Below are positions 55,746 to 64,000 of a DNA stretch of 64,000 bases, piece by piece. Location of the stretch: assembly GCF_014193675.1 (NCBI RefSeq), contig NZ_BLXZ01000007.1:62001-126000 (forward strand), read 5' to 3'. The notes under the pieces are model-generated. The model was not told where the DNA came from, made no database searches, and worked only from the letters and a program-made list of their open reading frames with translations. Position numbers and translations under genes: made by a program. The DNA comes from Geomonas limicola (GTDB taxonomy: Bacteria > Desulfobacterota > Desulfuromonadia > Geobacterales > Geobacteraceae). The stretch's first letter is position 1, and the number at the start of each line of letters is the position of its first letter.

Positions 55746-56363
55746 TTACCCCACCTCTTCGTGTACCACGATCCTGCGATCGGCCAGGATCTTCCTCAGG
55801 TCGAGCAGCGCCAGACGGTCGGCGGTCACCCCGGCCAGGAACTCTTCGCGCAGCCCGGTGAAGGCGGACGGCGCGGGCTGGAGGTCCGCTACCGCCACCG
55901 AGGTTACCCCCAGGATGCTGTCCGCCAGAATCCCTACCTCCATGGAACCGTCAGCCACCACCATCACCCGGTTCAGGTCCGCGAGCCCCACCGAAGGGAG
56001 CTCGAAGAAACGGCGCAGGTCGATGATGGAGATGATCCGCCCGCGCAGGCTGGTGAGCCCCAGCACGAAAGGTGGGGTGCAAAAAAGCGGGGTGAACTCG
56101 GTCAGGGGGAGGGTCTGGTTCAGGTAGCGAAGCTCCAGGGCGTAGCGCTCGCCGGAGAGCAGAAATTCGAGGCAGTCCAGGTGCCGGCCGCTCCGGGCTG
56201 CCGGCGGCACGGCGGCCAGTTCGGCCGCACGGGCCTCGAGCACCGCCTGGACCTGCTCGGGCGATTCCTGATCTGGGAGGTCGGCACCGGCCTCGCGCTC
56301 ATTTTCCGAAAGCGCCGGCCCGTCCGGGGCCTGTCCCGGTTGCTGTACGTTACCTGCCGCCAT
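55746..56363 (-). CDS. cheW: CheW-type adaptor with N-terminal extension
   Basis: 205 residues. The first 58 residues are acidic and Ala/Pro/Gln-rich, probably disordered. The CheW domain follows (LDCLEFLLSGERYALELRYLNQTL, then PPFVLGLTSLRGRIISIIDLRRFF). It overlaps the end of the cheR gene by 14 bases, so the two are co-translated. It is the second CheW in the operon, matching the WspB/WspD pair of Wsp systems. Confidence 0.93.
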   Translation of the reverse strand: MAAGNVQQPGQAPDGPALSENEREAGADLPDQESPEQVQAVLEARAAELAAVPPAARSGRHLDCLEFLLSGERYALELRYLNQTLPLTEFTPLFCTPPFVLGLTSLRGRIISIIDLRRFFELPSVGLADLNRVMVVADGSMEVGILADSILGVTSVAVADLQPAPSAFTGLREEFLAGVTADRLALLDLRKILADRRIVVHEEVG

Positions 56364-57855
56364 CTCTTCTCCTAGCCGGTGTCATGTCGCGGATCAGCTG
56401 TGCCAGCGCTCCCGCGCTCAGCCCCTCGGTTTCCGGGAGCATTTCCTGGGGATCGCGGCGTTCCAGAAGCCGCAGTGCGTTGGCGAAGTTGCGCTGGCTC
56501 TCGGCCGCGTTCCCGCTGGCCCGGTAGAGGTTTCCCAGGGCGAAGTAGGCCAGGAAAAACTCGCCGTCGATGAAGAGCACCTTCTTGAGCGCCGCGCAGG
56601 CCGCCTCCGGCTCCCCCTGGTGCTCGAGGATGATGGCCTTCAGGTAGTGGGCCTGGGTGCTCAGCTGATCTACCGAAAGGGCCGCCTCGCACAGGGGGAG
56701 CGCCTCGGCGAACCGGCTGATGTTCGCCAGGGCCCGTGCACCTAGAAGGAGCGCTTCCACCTCGACCGGTCCCGCCTCGTGCAGCCGGGCGACCAGCTCG
56801 GCGGCCTGCTGGTAATTGCCGGCGCGGTAGAGACCGAGCGCCTGGTCGAGCCCGCCGGCTGGAGCCGGCTGTGCTGCTGCCGTTTTCTGGGCTGCCGGCG
56901 CGGTCCTGGCTGCCACCCGGTGCCGTTGGCGCGTGGGGGGCGGTGCAGGCGCCGGCTTCGGAGCAGGCGCGGGCGGCGCGGCGCTTTCCGGTTTCGGCGT
57001 GGCGGGTTCCCTGGTGAGCACGAAGGCCCCATCCAGGCGCCGGCAGGAAAAACCCTCCATCTGGCGCTGGTCCACCTCGGTCGGCCCCACGAACAGGTAG
57101 CCACCCTCGTTCAGTGCCCGGTAGAAGCGGGCCATGGTCCGCTCGATCTGGGCCGAGCCAAAGTAGAGCATGACGTTTCGGCAGAAAACGATGTCGAGAA
57201 AGTCTGTTCCGGTCACCGGTTCCGCATTGGCCGGGTCTTCAGCGAGGTTCAGGTACTCGAAGCGCACCATGTCCCGGATGCGCGGCACGATCTGGTAGCG
57301 TCCGTCCGGTTGGCGCGTGAAGTAGTCCATGAGCCAGGCCGGCGCGTTGCGAAAGGACCACTTGCTGTAGCGTCCCTGCCGGGCCCTCTCGAGCGACACC
57401 TCGTTGATGTCGGTTCCCACCAGCGAGATCTGCCAGCGACCCAGGTCGGGGATGACCCGGCTCAGGAGGATCGCGAGGGTGTAGGGTTCTTCACCCGAGG
57501 CACAACCGGCGCTCCAAAGTCGCAGCGAGCGGTCGCCCTGTCGTTTGCGGGCGATCAGCGCGGGAAGCACTTCCTGTTCGAGCGCCTGGTAGCTGCGCGG
57601 GTCGCGCAGGAAGTAGGTCTCGCCGATGGTGAGCGCCCGGGCGAGCGGTTCCAGCCGGCTGCGCGAGGGGGGGGCGCTCATCAGCGCGGTAAGGAACTCC
57701 GCCAGGTCGGCCTGGCCCGCCTCCCGTGCCAGCGGGGTAAGCTTTTGCTCCAACTCCGCCAGGCGGTCCCCGGCGAAGTGCAGGGCCAGGTGGCGGGAAA
57801 CGAACTGGGCGAACTGCGCGAGCGTCTCCGAGAGCACCGTCTGCCCCTGGCTCAC
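56350..57855 (-). CDS. cheR: CheR methyltransferase with C-terminal TPR domain (WspC-like)
   Basis: 501 residues, starting with GTG at 57855 that overlaps the cheW stop (GTGA). The CheR catalytic domain has ALTIGETYFLRDP, the SAM site LRLWSAGCASGEEPYTLA, and DIVFCRNVMLYFG. After residue 280 comes an Ala/Pro-rich linker, then TPR-like repeats (ALGLYRAGNYQQAAELVARL, AEALPLCEAALSVD, YFALGNLYRASGNAAES). CheR-TPR fusions are typical of Wsp/ACF systems. It methylates receptor glutamates. Confidence 0.94.
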   Translation of the reverse strand: MSQGQTVLSETLAQFAQFVSRHLALHFAGDRLAELEQKLTPLAREAGQADLAEFLTALMSAPPSRSRLEPLARALTIGETYFLRDPRSYQALEQEVLPALIARKRQGDRSLRLWSAGCASGEEPYTLAILLSRVIPDLGRWQISLVGTDINEVSLERARQGRYSKWSFRNAPAWLMDYFTRQPDGRYQIVPRIRDMVRFEYLNLAEDPANAEPVTGTDFLDIVFCRNVMLYFGSAQIERTMARFYRALNEGGYLFVGPTEVDQRQMEGFSCRRLDGAFVLTREPATPKPESAAPPAPAPKPAPAPPPTRQRHRVAARTAPAAQKTAAAQPAPAGGLDQALGLYRAGNYQQAAELVARLHEAGPVEVEALLLGARALANISRFAEALPLCEAALSVDQLSTQAHYLKAIILEHQGEPEAACAALKKVLFIDGEFFLAYFALGNLYRASGNAAESQRNFANALRLLERRDPQEMLPETEGLSAGALAQLIRDMTPARRRDGGR

Positions 57856-58346
57856 GCCGGCGTCTCCTCGAGCGCCCGGGCAAGTTCCCGGGCCTCGTCC
57901 GGAAAGAGCAGGGTCTCAAGGTCGTGGATCAGCAAGAGCCCGTCTTCGTTGCGGGTCACCCCTTCGATGAACTCGGTGCCGCTTACGATACCCTGTGCCT
58001 TTTCGATGGCCTCGGGCAGCACCTCCTGGACACTCTCGGTGCCGTCCACGGCAAGTGCCACGGTGAGACTGCCGGCGCGTGCGATGACGAACTGGTCGCT
58101 GGTACGCAGCTTCCTCGGCTCCAGCCCGAAACGCCGGCGCAGGTCGATGAGCGGGACCGCCTGCCCGTGCAGGTCGAAAACCCCGAGAACGATCTCCGGC
58201 GCCTTGGGGAGCGGGGTAACCGCTACCGCCCGGACTACCCGGTCGACCGTTGCGACACGCAGCGCATAGCGTCTTTGTGCCAATGAAAAGATGAGGAGTT
58301 GTGCTGCGTCGATGGGGGAAACCTCGCTGGTAGCTGGCCCAGACAT
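57852..58346 (-). CDS. cheW: CheW-type adaptor, first gene of the chemosensory operon
   Basis: 164 residues, a single CheW domain: QLLIFSLAQRRYALRVATVDRVV, APEIVLGVFDLHGQAVPLIDLRRRF, and GTEFIEGVTRNEDGLLLIHDLETLL. Start ATG at 58346 with little ribosome site, only about 15 bases beyond a putative -10 box, so its leader is very short. The cheR start overlaps its stop. Matches WspD in role. Confidence 0.93.
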   Translation of the reverse strand: MSGPATSEVSPIDAAQLLIFSLAQRRYALRVATVDRVVRAVAVTPLPKAPEIVLGVFDLHGQAVPLIDLRRRFGLEPRKLRTSDQFVIARAGSLTVALAVDGTESVQEVLPEAIEKAQGIVSGTEFIEGVTRNEDGLLLIHDLETLLFPDEARELARALEETPA

Positions 58347-58358
58347 GTGGCGCGCTCT

Positions 58359-58387
58359 AATGTACAGTCCAAAGCGTCTGATATCAA
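58359..58387 (-). promoter_or_regulatory. Putative promoter of the chemosensory operon
   Basis: Minus strand TTGATA (58382-58387, 5 of 6), 17 bases, TACATT (58359-58364, 4 of 6). The leader would be only about 6-10 nt. Confidence 0.45.
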
Positions 58388-58580
58388 GGAGATTATTCTG
58401 GGTTTGGCGGCTTGAAACACTTTTTCAGGGGAGGGTAGGGGGCGCTCCGAGCCAGGAAACTCCCGGCCTCAGACAACAACTATGTAAAACGCGGAGCTTC
58501 TCATTGAAGTGGTGCCCGTCATCCTGCCTGGTGAGGTGGAACGTGCCGCCGAGTTCCCCGGAAAAATGGGGATGCTGCGG

Positions 58581-58608
58581 TTGCAATCCGCAGCTCTCCT
58601 TATAGTAT
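58581..58608 (+). promoter_or_regulatory. Possible promoter of the cysD-like gene
   Basis: TTGCAA (58581-58586), 16 bases, TAGTAT (58603-58608), both 4 of 6 to consensus; an overlapping TATAGT (58601) is a better -10 but too close. Confidence 0.3.
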
Positions 58609-58675
58609 TTGCTGGTGCTAATTGGCGCAGGCCAATAGTTTGGCAGCCCTGGAAACTAGGCAAAGGGTGACACTG

Positions 58676-59473
58676 ATGAGTAAGCTGGACGAACTGGAAG
58701 ACCGCTCTATTTACATCCTGCGCGAGGCCTACCAGAACTTCGAGAATCTCTGCATGCTCTGGTCCATGGGTAAGGATTCCACCGTCCTGCTCTGGCTGGT
58801 GCGCAAGGCCTTTTTCGGCCACTGTCCCATCCCCCTGGTGCACATCGACACCTCGTACAAGATTCCCGAGATGATTACCTATCGCGACCGTACCGCTCAA
58901 GAGTGGGGGCTCAACCTTGTGGTCGGGCAAAACAGCGCCGCACTTAAGGAGGGGATGCATCCGACCCGGGGCACCTTTGCCTGCTGCAGTGCCCTGAAGA
59001 CCGAGGCGCTGCGCCAGGTGCTCGCCGAACGCGGCTACACCGGTGTCATCGTCGGCGTACGCTCCGACGAGGAGGGGACCCGTGCCAAGGAGCGTTACTT
59101 CTCCCCACGGGACGGCAACAACGACTGGGATTTCAGGGACCAGCCTCCCGAATTGTGGGATCAGTTCAAGACCCGGTTCGAGCCGGGGACCCACCTGCGC
59201 ATCCACCCCCTGTTGGACTGGAACGAGATCGACGTGTGGGAGTACATCGAGCGGGAATCCATTCCGGTCATTCCCCTCTATTTCACGCGGGGCGACGGTC
59301 GACGCTACCGCAGCCTTGGTTGTGCACCCTGCACCGCCCCCATCGCCTCCCACGCTTCAACGGTCGCCGAGATCCTCGCCGAGCTGCGGGCCTCACGGGT
59401 AGCCGAGCGCAGCGGTCGCGCCCAGGACGCCGAACGCGGCATGGAGCGGTTACGAAAAGACGGCTACATGTAA
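58676..59473 (+). CDS. cysD: Sulfate adenylyltransferase subunit 2-like protein (CysD family)
   Basis: 265 residues (E. coli CysD is 302). It belongs to the PP-loop family that makes APS from ATP and sulfate: SMGKDSTVL (30-38) is the PP-loop, and [17 protein letters not shown] and [11 protein letters not shown] are CysD-like. It lacks the stretch of about 35 residues between the last two motifs that E. coli CysD has, and it has a Cys pair C216/C219 (CAPC). No cysN gene (the GTPase partner) lies beside it; a sulfotransferase gene follows. The ATG at 58676 has AAAGGG about 9 bases upstream. It may supply activated sulfate to that enzyme. It could also be a PAPS-reductase-like relative, though CysD fits better. 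Confidence 0.85.
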   Translation: MSKLDELEDRSIYILREAYQNFENLCMLWSMGKDSTVLLWLVRKAFFGHCPIPLVHIDTSYKIPEMITYRDRTAQEWGLNLVVGQNSAALKEGMHPTRGTFACCSALKTEALRQVLAERGYTGVIVGVRSDEEGTRAKERYFSPRDGNNDWDFRDQPPELWDQFKTRFEPGTHLRIHPLLDWNEIDVWEYIERESIPVIPLYFTRGDGRRYRSLGCAPCTAPIASHASTVAEILAELRASRVAERSGRAQDAERGMERLRKDGYM

Positions 59474-59674
59474 AAAGGGTGCGGGCGGCCGATGTTACGG
59501 CAGCTTGTGACGGTGGCCGCCGCTATCTGCAGTGCGGGGGCAGTTACGCTGGCCGGAAGAGACGCGGAGGTGATGCCGCCGCGCCAGGTTACCTGCCGCG
59601 CTCGAGTTCGAGTCCTCCCTCCCTGCTGCAAACGGCCAACACCATTTGAATTTGTGAAGTGAAGGAGAACACCC

Positions 59675-61021
59675 GTGAAACAGGACCGCAGCCCCGGCAC
59701 CGGGCCGGAACTCGTGATCGATCAGCAGCGTCGGGAATCAGGGGAGGTACCCGGGGCAGGGGAGGGGTTCCGCTTCCCGCCGCTACTGGCCACCCTGGGG
59801 CACCGGGCGCTCGACAACCTGAACAGCTTCGGCCGTCTGCTCCTCAAGGACGGTCGACCCTTCATTTCACTGGACCCCGACTACCTGGTCGAGAAGAGTT
59901 GCCGTCTCACCGGGCTCACGGATTTCGGGGAACCCGATTTCAGCACCCCTTTCCGAATCCTGATGCGCTCCTTCGTGGAGGATGCCCGGCTCAACCTCCT
60001 GGGGCGCATCACGGTCGCCACCGAAATGCTCCGGGTGCTCTCCAACCGGTTGCGCATGACAAGGGACCTCAACCAGTTTCCCGGCATCGCTGCAGAGCGT
60101 ATCGTGCGTCCGATGTTCATCACCGGTCTGCCCCGCAGCGGAACCACCTTTTTGCATGCGCTCCTCGCGCAGGACCCCGCCTGCCGCGCCCCCCAGGTCT
60201 GGGAGGCGATGCACCCCTCGCCCCCGCCGGAGACCGCCAGTTACCTGGTCGACCCGCGCATCGCGCGCACCCGGAAGGAACTCGCCTGGATCGACGTCCT
60301 GATGCCGGACTTCGACAAGTGCCACACCATCGAGGCGCGGCTTCCCCAGGAATGCATCGCCATCACCGACCACTCCTTTCTCAGTTACGTCTTCGAGTCC
60401 ATGTACTTCGTCACCTCCTACCGTCGCTGGCACGACCGCCAGGACAAGACCCCTGCCTACCGATGCCACCGTAACTTCCTAAAGCACCTGCAGTGGCACT
60501 GCCCCGGCTCGCACTGGGTGCTCAAGGCCCCCAGTCACCTGATGGCCCTGGACGCCCTGTTCCGCGTCTACCCGGACGCCCAGGTGGTGGTCACCCACCG
60601 CGACCCCCTGAAGGTACTTCCCTCCTGCGCGAGCTTCGCCCGGGTGCTCAGGGCCCCCTTTACCGGCCCCATCGACCTGAAGGAACTGGGGGGCGAGGTG
60701 AGCCGACGCTGGGTGGACAGCGCGAACCTGCTCACCGAACTGCGCGGGACGCGCGACGACCTTGCCGGCAACTTCTGCGATGTCGGCTATCCCGAATTGA
60801 TCCGGGATCCCCTGGCCGTGGTGCGCCGCATCTACCGCCACTTCGGACGCGACCTGAGGCCAGAGGCCGAGGCGGCCATGCAGCGTTTCGTCGTGGAGCA
60901 TCCCAAGGACAAACGCGGTGCGCACCTCTACTCCCTCGAACAGTTCGGCCTGGACGCGGACCTGGAGCGGGAGAAGTTTCGCCACTACACCGAGTCCTAC
61001 GACGTGGCCGTCGAACGGTGA
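59675..61021 (+). CDS. Sulfotransferase family protein (PAPS-dependent)
   Basis: 448 residues, starting with GTG at 59675 (GAAGGAG about 7 bases upstream). The 5'-phosphosulfate loop is ITGLPRSGTTFLHALLAQDP (from about residue 149), and the 3'-phosphate site is VVVTHRDPLKVLPS (from about 307). It is of the Sulfotransfer_3 type, which moves a sulfuryl group from PAPS to alcohol or amine groups of lipids, sugars or peptides. There is no signal peptide or TM, so it acts in the cytoplasm. It lies 201 bases after the CysD-like gene and 63 bases before the membrane protein. The acceptor is unknown. Confidence 0.88.
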   Translation: MKQDRSPGTGPELVIDQQRRESGEVPGAGEGFRFPPLLATLGHRALDNLNSFGRLLLKDGRPFISLDPDYLVEKSCRLTGLTDFGEPDFSTPFRILMRSFVEDARLNLLGRITVATEMLRVLSNRLRMTRDLNQFPGIAAERIVRPMFITGLPRSGTTFLHALLAQDPACRAPQVWEAMHPSPPPETASYLVDPRIARTRKELAWIDVLMPDFDKCHTIEARLPQECIAITDHSFLSYVFESMYFVTSYRRWHDRQDKTPAYRCHRNFLKHLQWHCPGSHWVLKAPSHLMALDALFRVYPDAQVVVTHRDPLKVLPSCASFARVLRAPFTGPIDLKELGGEVSRRWVDSANLLTELRGTRDDLAGNFCDVGYPELIRDPLAVVRRIYRHFGRDLRPEAEAAMQRFVVEHPKDKRGAHLYSLEQFGLDADLEREKFRHYTESYDVAVER

Positions 61022-61084
61022 GTGGTGCGCTCTCCTTCCGGGGTCCAGATGCCCGTTGACGCCACCAAGACCGGAGCCAGTCCG

Positions 61085-62047
61085 ATGCGACGCCTGAACC
61101 TTGCCCTGTTGGCGGTGGCCTCGCTGGTCATGTTTCTCATGCTGCACAACATCGACTGGGGCACCCTGGCGCACTCCTTTTGGCAGGGGAGCCGCTACTG
61201 GCCTTTGCTTTTGCTCCCCTACGGTGCGACTACCCTGTTCTGGACCCTTTCCTGGTACCTGATTCTCCTGGGGCGTGGGGGGGCACCAGCCTGGTGGCGA
61301 CTCTACCTTTACCGGCTTGCCGGTGAGTCGTTGAACCAGTTGACCCCCACCGCCTCGCTGGGGGGGGAGCCCTTCAAGGCACAGCGCCTGAACGCAGCCG
61401 GAGTCTCCTGGCCGGAGGCAACCGCGTCGCTGGTGATCCATAAGGCGCTCATGGTGGTAAGCCTCGTCTTCTACATCCTGATAAGTCTCGCCTTGACTCC
61501 CCAGGTGCTGCCGGGGCTCTCGCCGCGCCTTACCCTCTTGAGTTACCTGGGAACCCTCATCCTGGCTGGCGCCGGTGCGGCCTTTTTGGTGCTGCAGCGC
61601 CGACACCCCTGCTCGTCGTTCCTTGCGCTTTTGAGCCGGGTCGGTTTGTGCCCGGCAGTGCTGCGCGCCCGCAGCGCCGAGTGCGCAGCACTCGACCAGG
61701 CGCTGGAACATTTCTACCACCGGCATGCCGGCGCCGGGCTTGCCGCTCTTTTGTGTTACCTGGTGGGGTGGGCGCTGCACGCGGTCGAGGTCTGGGTCAT
61801 CTTCTGGTTGTTGGGGCACCCGATCGGGCTTCCTCGTGCCCTCTGCCTCGATGCCCTCTGTCAGCTGGTGGCGGGACTTGGCTTCATGATCCCGGTCTCC
61901 CTGGGGGTCCAGGACGGTGGCACCATCCTGCTCTCCCTCGGGTTCAACCTGGGGGCGACCCTCGGGACCGGCTTCACGATACTCAGGCGTTTCCGCGAGG
62001 CGTTCTGGCTCTTGCTCGGGCTGGTTGCCGCAGCCCGGGGCAAGTGA
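61085..62047 (+). CDS. YbhN/UPF0104 membrane protein (lysylphosphatidylglycerol synthase TM-like)
   Basis: 320 residues from the ATG at 61085, with GGAG 8 bases upstream; a GTG at 61022 directly after the sulfotransferase stop is the alternative. Seven or eight hydrophobic segments, with the family stretches AGESLNQLTPTASLGGEPFKA and LGFMIPVSLGVQDGG. This is the flippase-like TM half found in MprF and in many stand-alone proteins of lipid or hopanoid pathways. No aminoacyl-transfer domain is attached. Next to a sulfotransferase it might move a modified lipid across the inner membrane; this is inference. Confidence 0.87.
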   Translation: MRRLNLALLAVASLVMFLMLHNIDWGTLAHSFWQGSRYWPLLLLPYGATTLFWTLSWYLILLGRGGAPAWWRLYLYRLAGESLNQLTPTASLGGEPFKAQRLNAAGVSWPEATASLVIHKALMVVSLVFYILISLALTPQVLPGLSPRLTLLSYLGTLILAGAGAAFLVLQRRHPCSSFLALLSRVGLCPAVLRARSAECAALDQALEHFYHRHAGAGLAALLCYLVGWALHAVEVWVIFWLLGHPIGLPRALCLDALCQLVAGLGFMIPVSLGVQDGGTILLSLGFNLGATLGTGFTILRRFREAFWLLLGLVAAARGK

Positions 62048-62110
62048 GGCTGGGCACCCTTTGCCGGGCAGCCCGGCCGGCCGGTTACGACCGGCACGCG
62101 ACGAGGTCTC

Positions 62111-63355
62111 ATGCGCACCATTACCATCGCTAGCGCACTGGCAACGCTGGTCCTGCTGAGCTCCTGCACCTACCAGGTTCCCAGGAAATACCTGCCGTAC
62201 CCGGTCTCCAACGAGAGTTTCGCGGATCCCGCCAAGACCGTGGCGATCCCCCTGCCGGTGATCGCGGCAAGCCCCAACGAGGGGATCACCTACGGAGGTC
62301 TCATCGCCTTTTTGCTGCACAACGCCCGGGACGAGGTCAGCACACTCATCGTCCCTCAGATGAACTACAACCAGTACTTCGGCGTTACCACTACGCTCTA
62401 CGGTGCCTTTTACCCCAACCAGGACCAGACCATCCGGGTCAACCTTTCCCAAGCCACCACCACCAACCACGAATACCGCCTGCGCTACCTGAACCAGAAG
62501 TTCCTCAACGAGCGCTGGGAGCTGAACGGGATGCTCTTCGATTTCACCGACGGCTCGGCCCGGTTTTTCGGATTCCAGTCCACCTCCTCCCAGGAGAACG
62601 AGACCAACTACGCCTACCACGAGGTCGGCTTCAGTGCCGCCTTGGGGTACCGTTTCACGGAGCAGGTAGAAGCGATGCTGGGGGAACGCTTCAAAAAGGT
62701 GGGTATCTGGCACGGCGCGATCCCCTCGGTCCCCTTCATAACCGAGGTCTTTCCTGCCGACGAGATCCCGGGACTCCCCGGCTACCATGTGCACGACCAG
62801 AGACTCTCGCTTATCTACACAACCCTCGACTCTCCGAGCCTCCCCACTTCGGGGTCCTACCTCAGGTTTTCCATCGACATCAGTACGGAGCTCCTCGGGA
62901 GCTCCGCTACCTACCATGCCTACGACGGGGAAGCAAAGATGTACTACCCCACCCACGGAGGCCGTTTCATCACCGTGGCGAGGCTCGCGGCCAACCAGAC
63001 GGTGGGGCATCGGGTCCCCTTCCTGGAGCAGAGTATCCTCGGGGGCGAGACCACCCTCAGAGGGTATGGACAGAACCGGTTCATCGACAAGAGTTTCCTG
63101 CTTTTGAACCTCGAGGAGCGCATCAGGCTGTTTCGCTGGGAGATCTTCAACGTGACGGCGGATTGGGAGCTGGCGCCCTTCATCGACCTGGGATCGGTGA
63201 TGTCCACGCTGGTCGAGGCCAAGGCACGCAGCTTCGAGTTCAACCCGGGGCTGGGACTGCGCACCGTGGTGCGCCCCAATATCGTCGGGCGCATCGATGT
63301 GGGGGTTGGCAGGGAAGGGCCGGCGGTTTTTGTGGGGCTTGGCTACCCGTTTTAA
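62111..63355 (+). CDS. Omp85/surface antigen-like outer membrane barrel with lipobox
   Basis: 414 residues. The N-terminus has a lipoprotein signal: LATLVLLSSCTYQ with the lipobox Cys at 19. The rest is beta-barrel-like, ending with the aromatic FVGLGYPF. Near residue 310 is the stretch GGETTLRGYGQNRF, the RGY motif of the BamA/TamA (Omp85) group. There are no POTRA domains; the barrel follows at once after about 35 residues. A lipid-anchored barrel is unusual; the SPII site may or may not be used. GAGG lies 4 bases before the ATG. It is probably the outer-membrane partner of the sulfotransferase operon. Confidence 0.85.
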   Translation: MRTITIASALATLVLLSSCTYQVPRKYLPYPVSNESFADPAKTVAIPLPVIAASPNEGITYGGLIAFLLHNARDEVSTLIVPQMNYNQYFGVTTTLYGAFYPNQDQTIRVNLSQATTTNHEYRLRYLNQKFLNERWELNGMLFDFTDGSARFFGFQSTSSQENETNYAYHEVGFSAALGYRFTEQVEAMLGERFKKVGIWHGAIPSVPFITEVFPADEIPGLPGYHVHDQRLSLIYTTLDSPSLPTSGSYLRFSIDISTELLGSSATYHAYDGEAKMYYPTHGGRFITVARLAANQTVGHRVPFLEQSILGGETTLRGYGQNRFIDKSFLLLNLEERIRLFRWEIFNVTADWELAPFIDLGSVMSTLVEAKARSFEFNPGLGLRTVVRPNIVGRIDVGVGREGPAVFVGLGYPF

Positions 63356-63386
63356 GGTCCGGCCGACCGGCCGGGGGAGGTGAGAG

Positions 63387-63665
63387 ATGGATCGAGCGGC
63401 ATATGAACTGGTTACGGCGCTCAAGAGGGTCCTGCCCGGTGGGGTCGTCTACTGGGATCCCGAGCCACACGGGGAGGACTGGCATGGAGCGGTCCTGACG
63501 GTACGCCTGGGAGAGCGCAGGTTGTCGGTCGAGTTCCAGCGTGGCTCGCAGGCGGTTACGGGAGCCCCGGGACCCGATGCCCTGATCGCTGAACTGGTGG
63601 GTCAGTTCGCCGACCATTTTTCCCGCAGCATCTATCATAAGGAGAAATTCACCAGAATAATCTGA
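63387..63665 (+). CDS. Small soluble protein of unknown function
   Basis: 92 residues, no signal peptide or TM. GGGGAGG lies about 7 bases before the ATG, 31 bases after the barrel gene, so it is likely the last gene of that operon. A helix at the start (AAYELVTALKRVLPGG) is followed by short strands. I do not recognise a family. Confidence 0.75.
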   Translation: MDRAAYELVTALKRVLPGGVVYWDPEPHGEDWHGAVLTVRLGERRLSVEFQRGSQAVTGAPGPDALIAELVGQFADHFSRSIYHKEKFTRII

Positions 63666-63886
63666 AACCCTCAGGGTGACTCCCCGTGGTCACGACACTT
63701 CTCGGGGCGGCGCCCTCCCTCTGCTCAGATTCAGGGTAAATGACGGGAGTACCGTCGCCTTTTCGCCCTGCGTCTCAAGTAAGTTTTTGACAACTTTGTG
63801 CTCGCGGCGTATCCTTGGGCGTCGCGCGTCGCCGACTCCTGGTGTCGAATCTCCCGAGCAGTTACCGCTGGTTTATTAAAGGAAGT

Positions 63887-64000
63887 ATGAGCTCCATTTA
63901 CCGCTACCGCTCCCTTATCGTCATCGGGTTTGCCATCTGCAATCTCATGGTGATCGTGCTTGCCTGGCACTTCCTCCAGGAAAGCAGAAACCAGCACGAG
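63887..64000 (+). CDS. Start of a membrane sensor protein (cut by the right edge)
   Basis: 38 codons from ATG 63887, with AAAGGAAG just upstream. The translation has one TM (LIVIGFAICNLMVIVLAWHFL) near the N-terminus and then ESRNQHE. This is like the start of Cache-type sensor kinases or diguanylate cyclases, but the catalytic part lies beyond the window. Type cannot be settled. Confidence 0.6.
   Translation, partial: MSSIYRYRSLIVIGFAICNLMVIVLAWHFLQESRNQHE

Larger units (their letters stand above)
58347..58675. other. Divergent intergenic region between the chemosensory operon and cysD-like gene
   Basis: 329 bases with no gene seen. It holds a minus-strand promoter for the chemosensory operon near 58359-58387 and a weaker plus-strand one near 58581-58608. 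The middle is GC-rich without a clear repeat. Confidence 0.55.

Noticed and set aside
60479..63424. 981-codon open frame antisense to sulfotransferase, membrane protein and barrel
   Set aside because: Covers three well-supported genes on the other strand and has low-complexity composition without domains.

Overview
The window is a GC-rich chromosomal stretch with dense, mostly operonic genes. It has many sensor kinases and sigma54-type regulators, a chemosensory operon, metal-uptake genes and NosL-like proteins. Gene content and style suggest a Geobacter/Geomonas-like bacterium (Desulfuromonadia). This is inference from gene families; no rRNA or tRNA gene is present to confirm it.

Layout. 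1-6.2 kb: a sigma54 response regulator and its Cache/HAMP kinase (minus strand, kinase cut by the left edge), divergent from a membrane hybrid kinase. 6.4-15.5 kb: a UPF0182 membrane protein, a type II P-type cation ATPase, glycogen phosphorylase and a lone CheW. 15.8-19.4 kb: a minus-strand operon of sixA, a Lys-rich helix-hairpin-helix protein, a CHAD protein and ppx, which points to polyphosphate biology. 19.7-20.9 kb: three small genes of unknown function. 21.1-25.1 kb: an M20 peptidase, mntH and a tandem universal stress protein. 25.3-34.3 kb: DUF2950, DUF3300, a SulP transporter, an exported protein, and a substrate-binding protein coupled to a hybrid kinase. 34.4-39.3 kb: an ABC transporter operon with two NosL-like proteins, a Cys-containing membrane protein and a thioredoxin-fold protein without catalytic cysteines. 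39.5-44.1 kb: a ZnuA-type lipoprotein, a Fur-family regulator and the nickel/cobalt ECF transporter cbiM(N)QO, with recognisable promoters and operator-like palindromes. 44.2-45.9 kb: a Cys-rich exported protein and L-2-hydroxyglutarate oxidase.

46.4-58.3 kb: one long minus-strand chemosensory operon with Wsp-like parts (cheW, TPR-cheR, cheW, MCP, cheA-REC, cheB). It ends in two REC-kinases and an NtrC-type regulator where Wsp systems carry a diguanylate cyclase. 58.7-63.7 kb: a plus-strand set of a CysD-like enzyme without CysN, a PAPS-type sulfotransferase, a YbhN/LPG-synthase-like membrane protein, an Omp85-like barrel with a lipobox and a small protein. Together these could be a sulfation and envelope pathway. 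A sensor gene begins at the right edge.

The strongest candidates for undescribed systems are the NosL/ABC/Cys-membrane operon, the CysD-sulfotransferase-barrel set and the chemosensory operon with sigma54 output. A dispersed GC-rich palindromic repeat family lies in at least five intergenic regions. No CRISPR array, transposase, prophage gene, tRNA or rRNA was seen.
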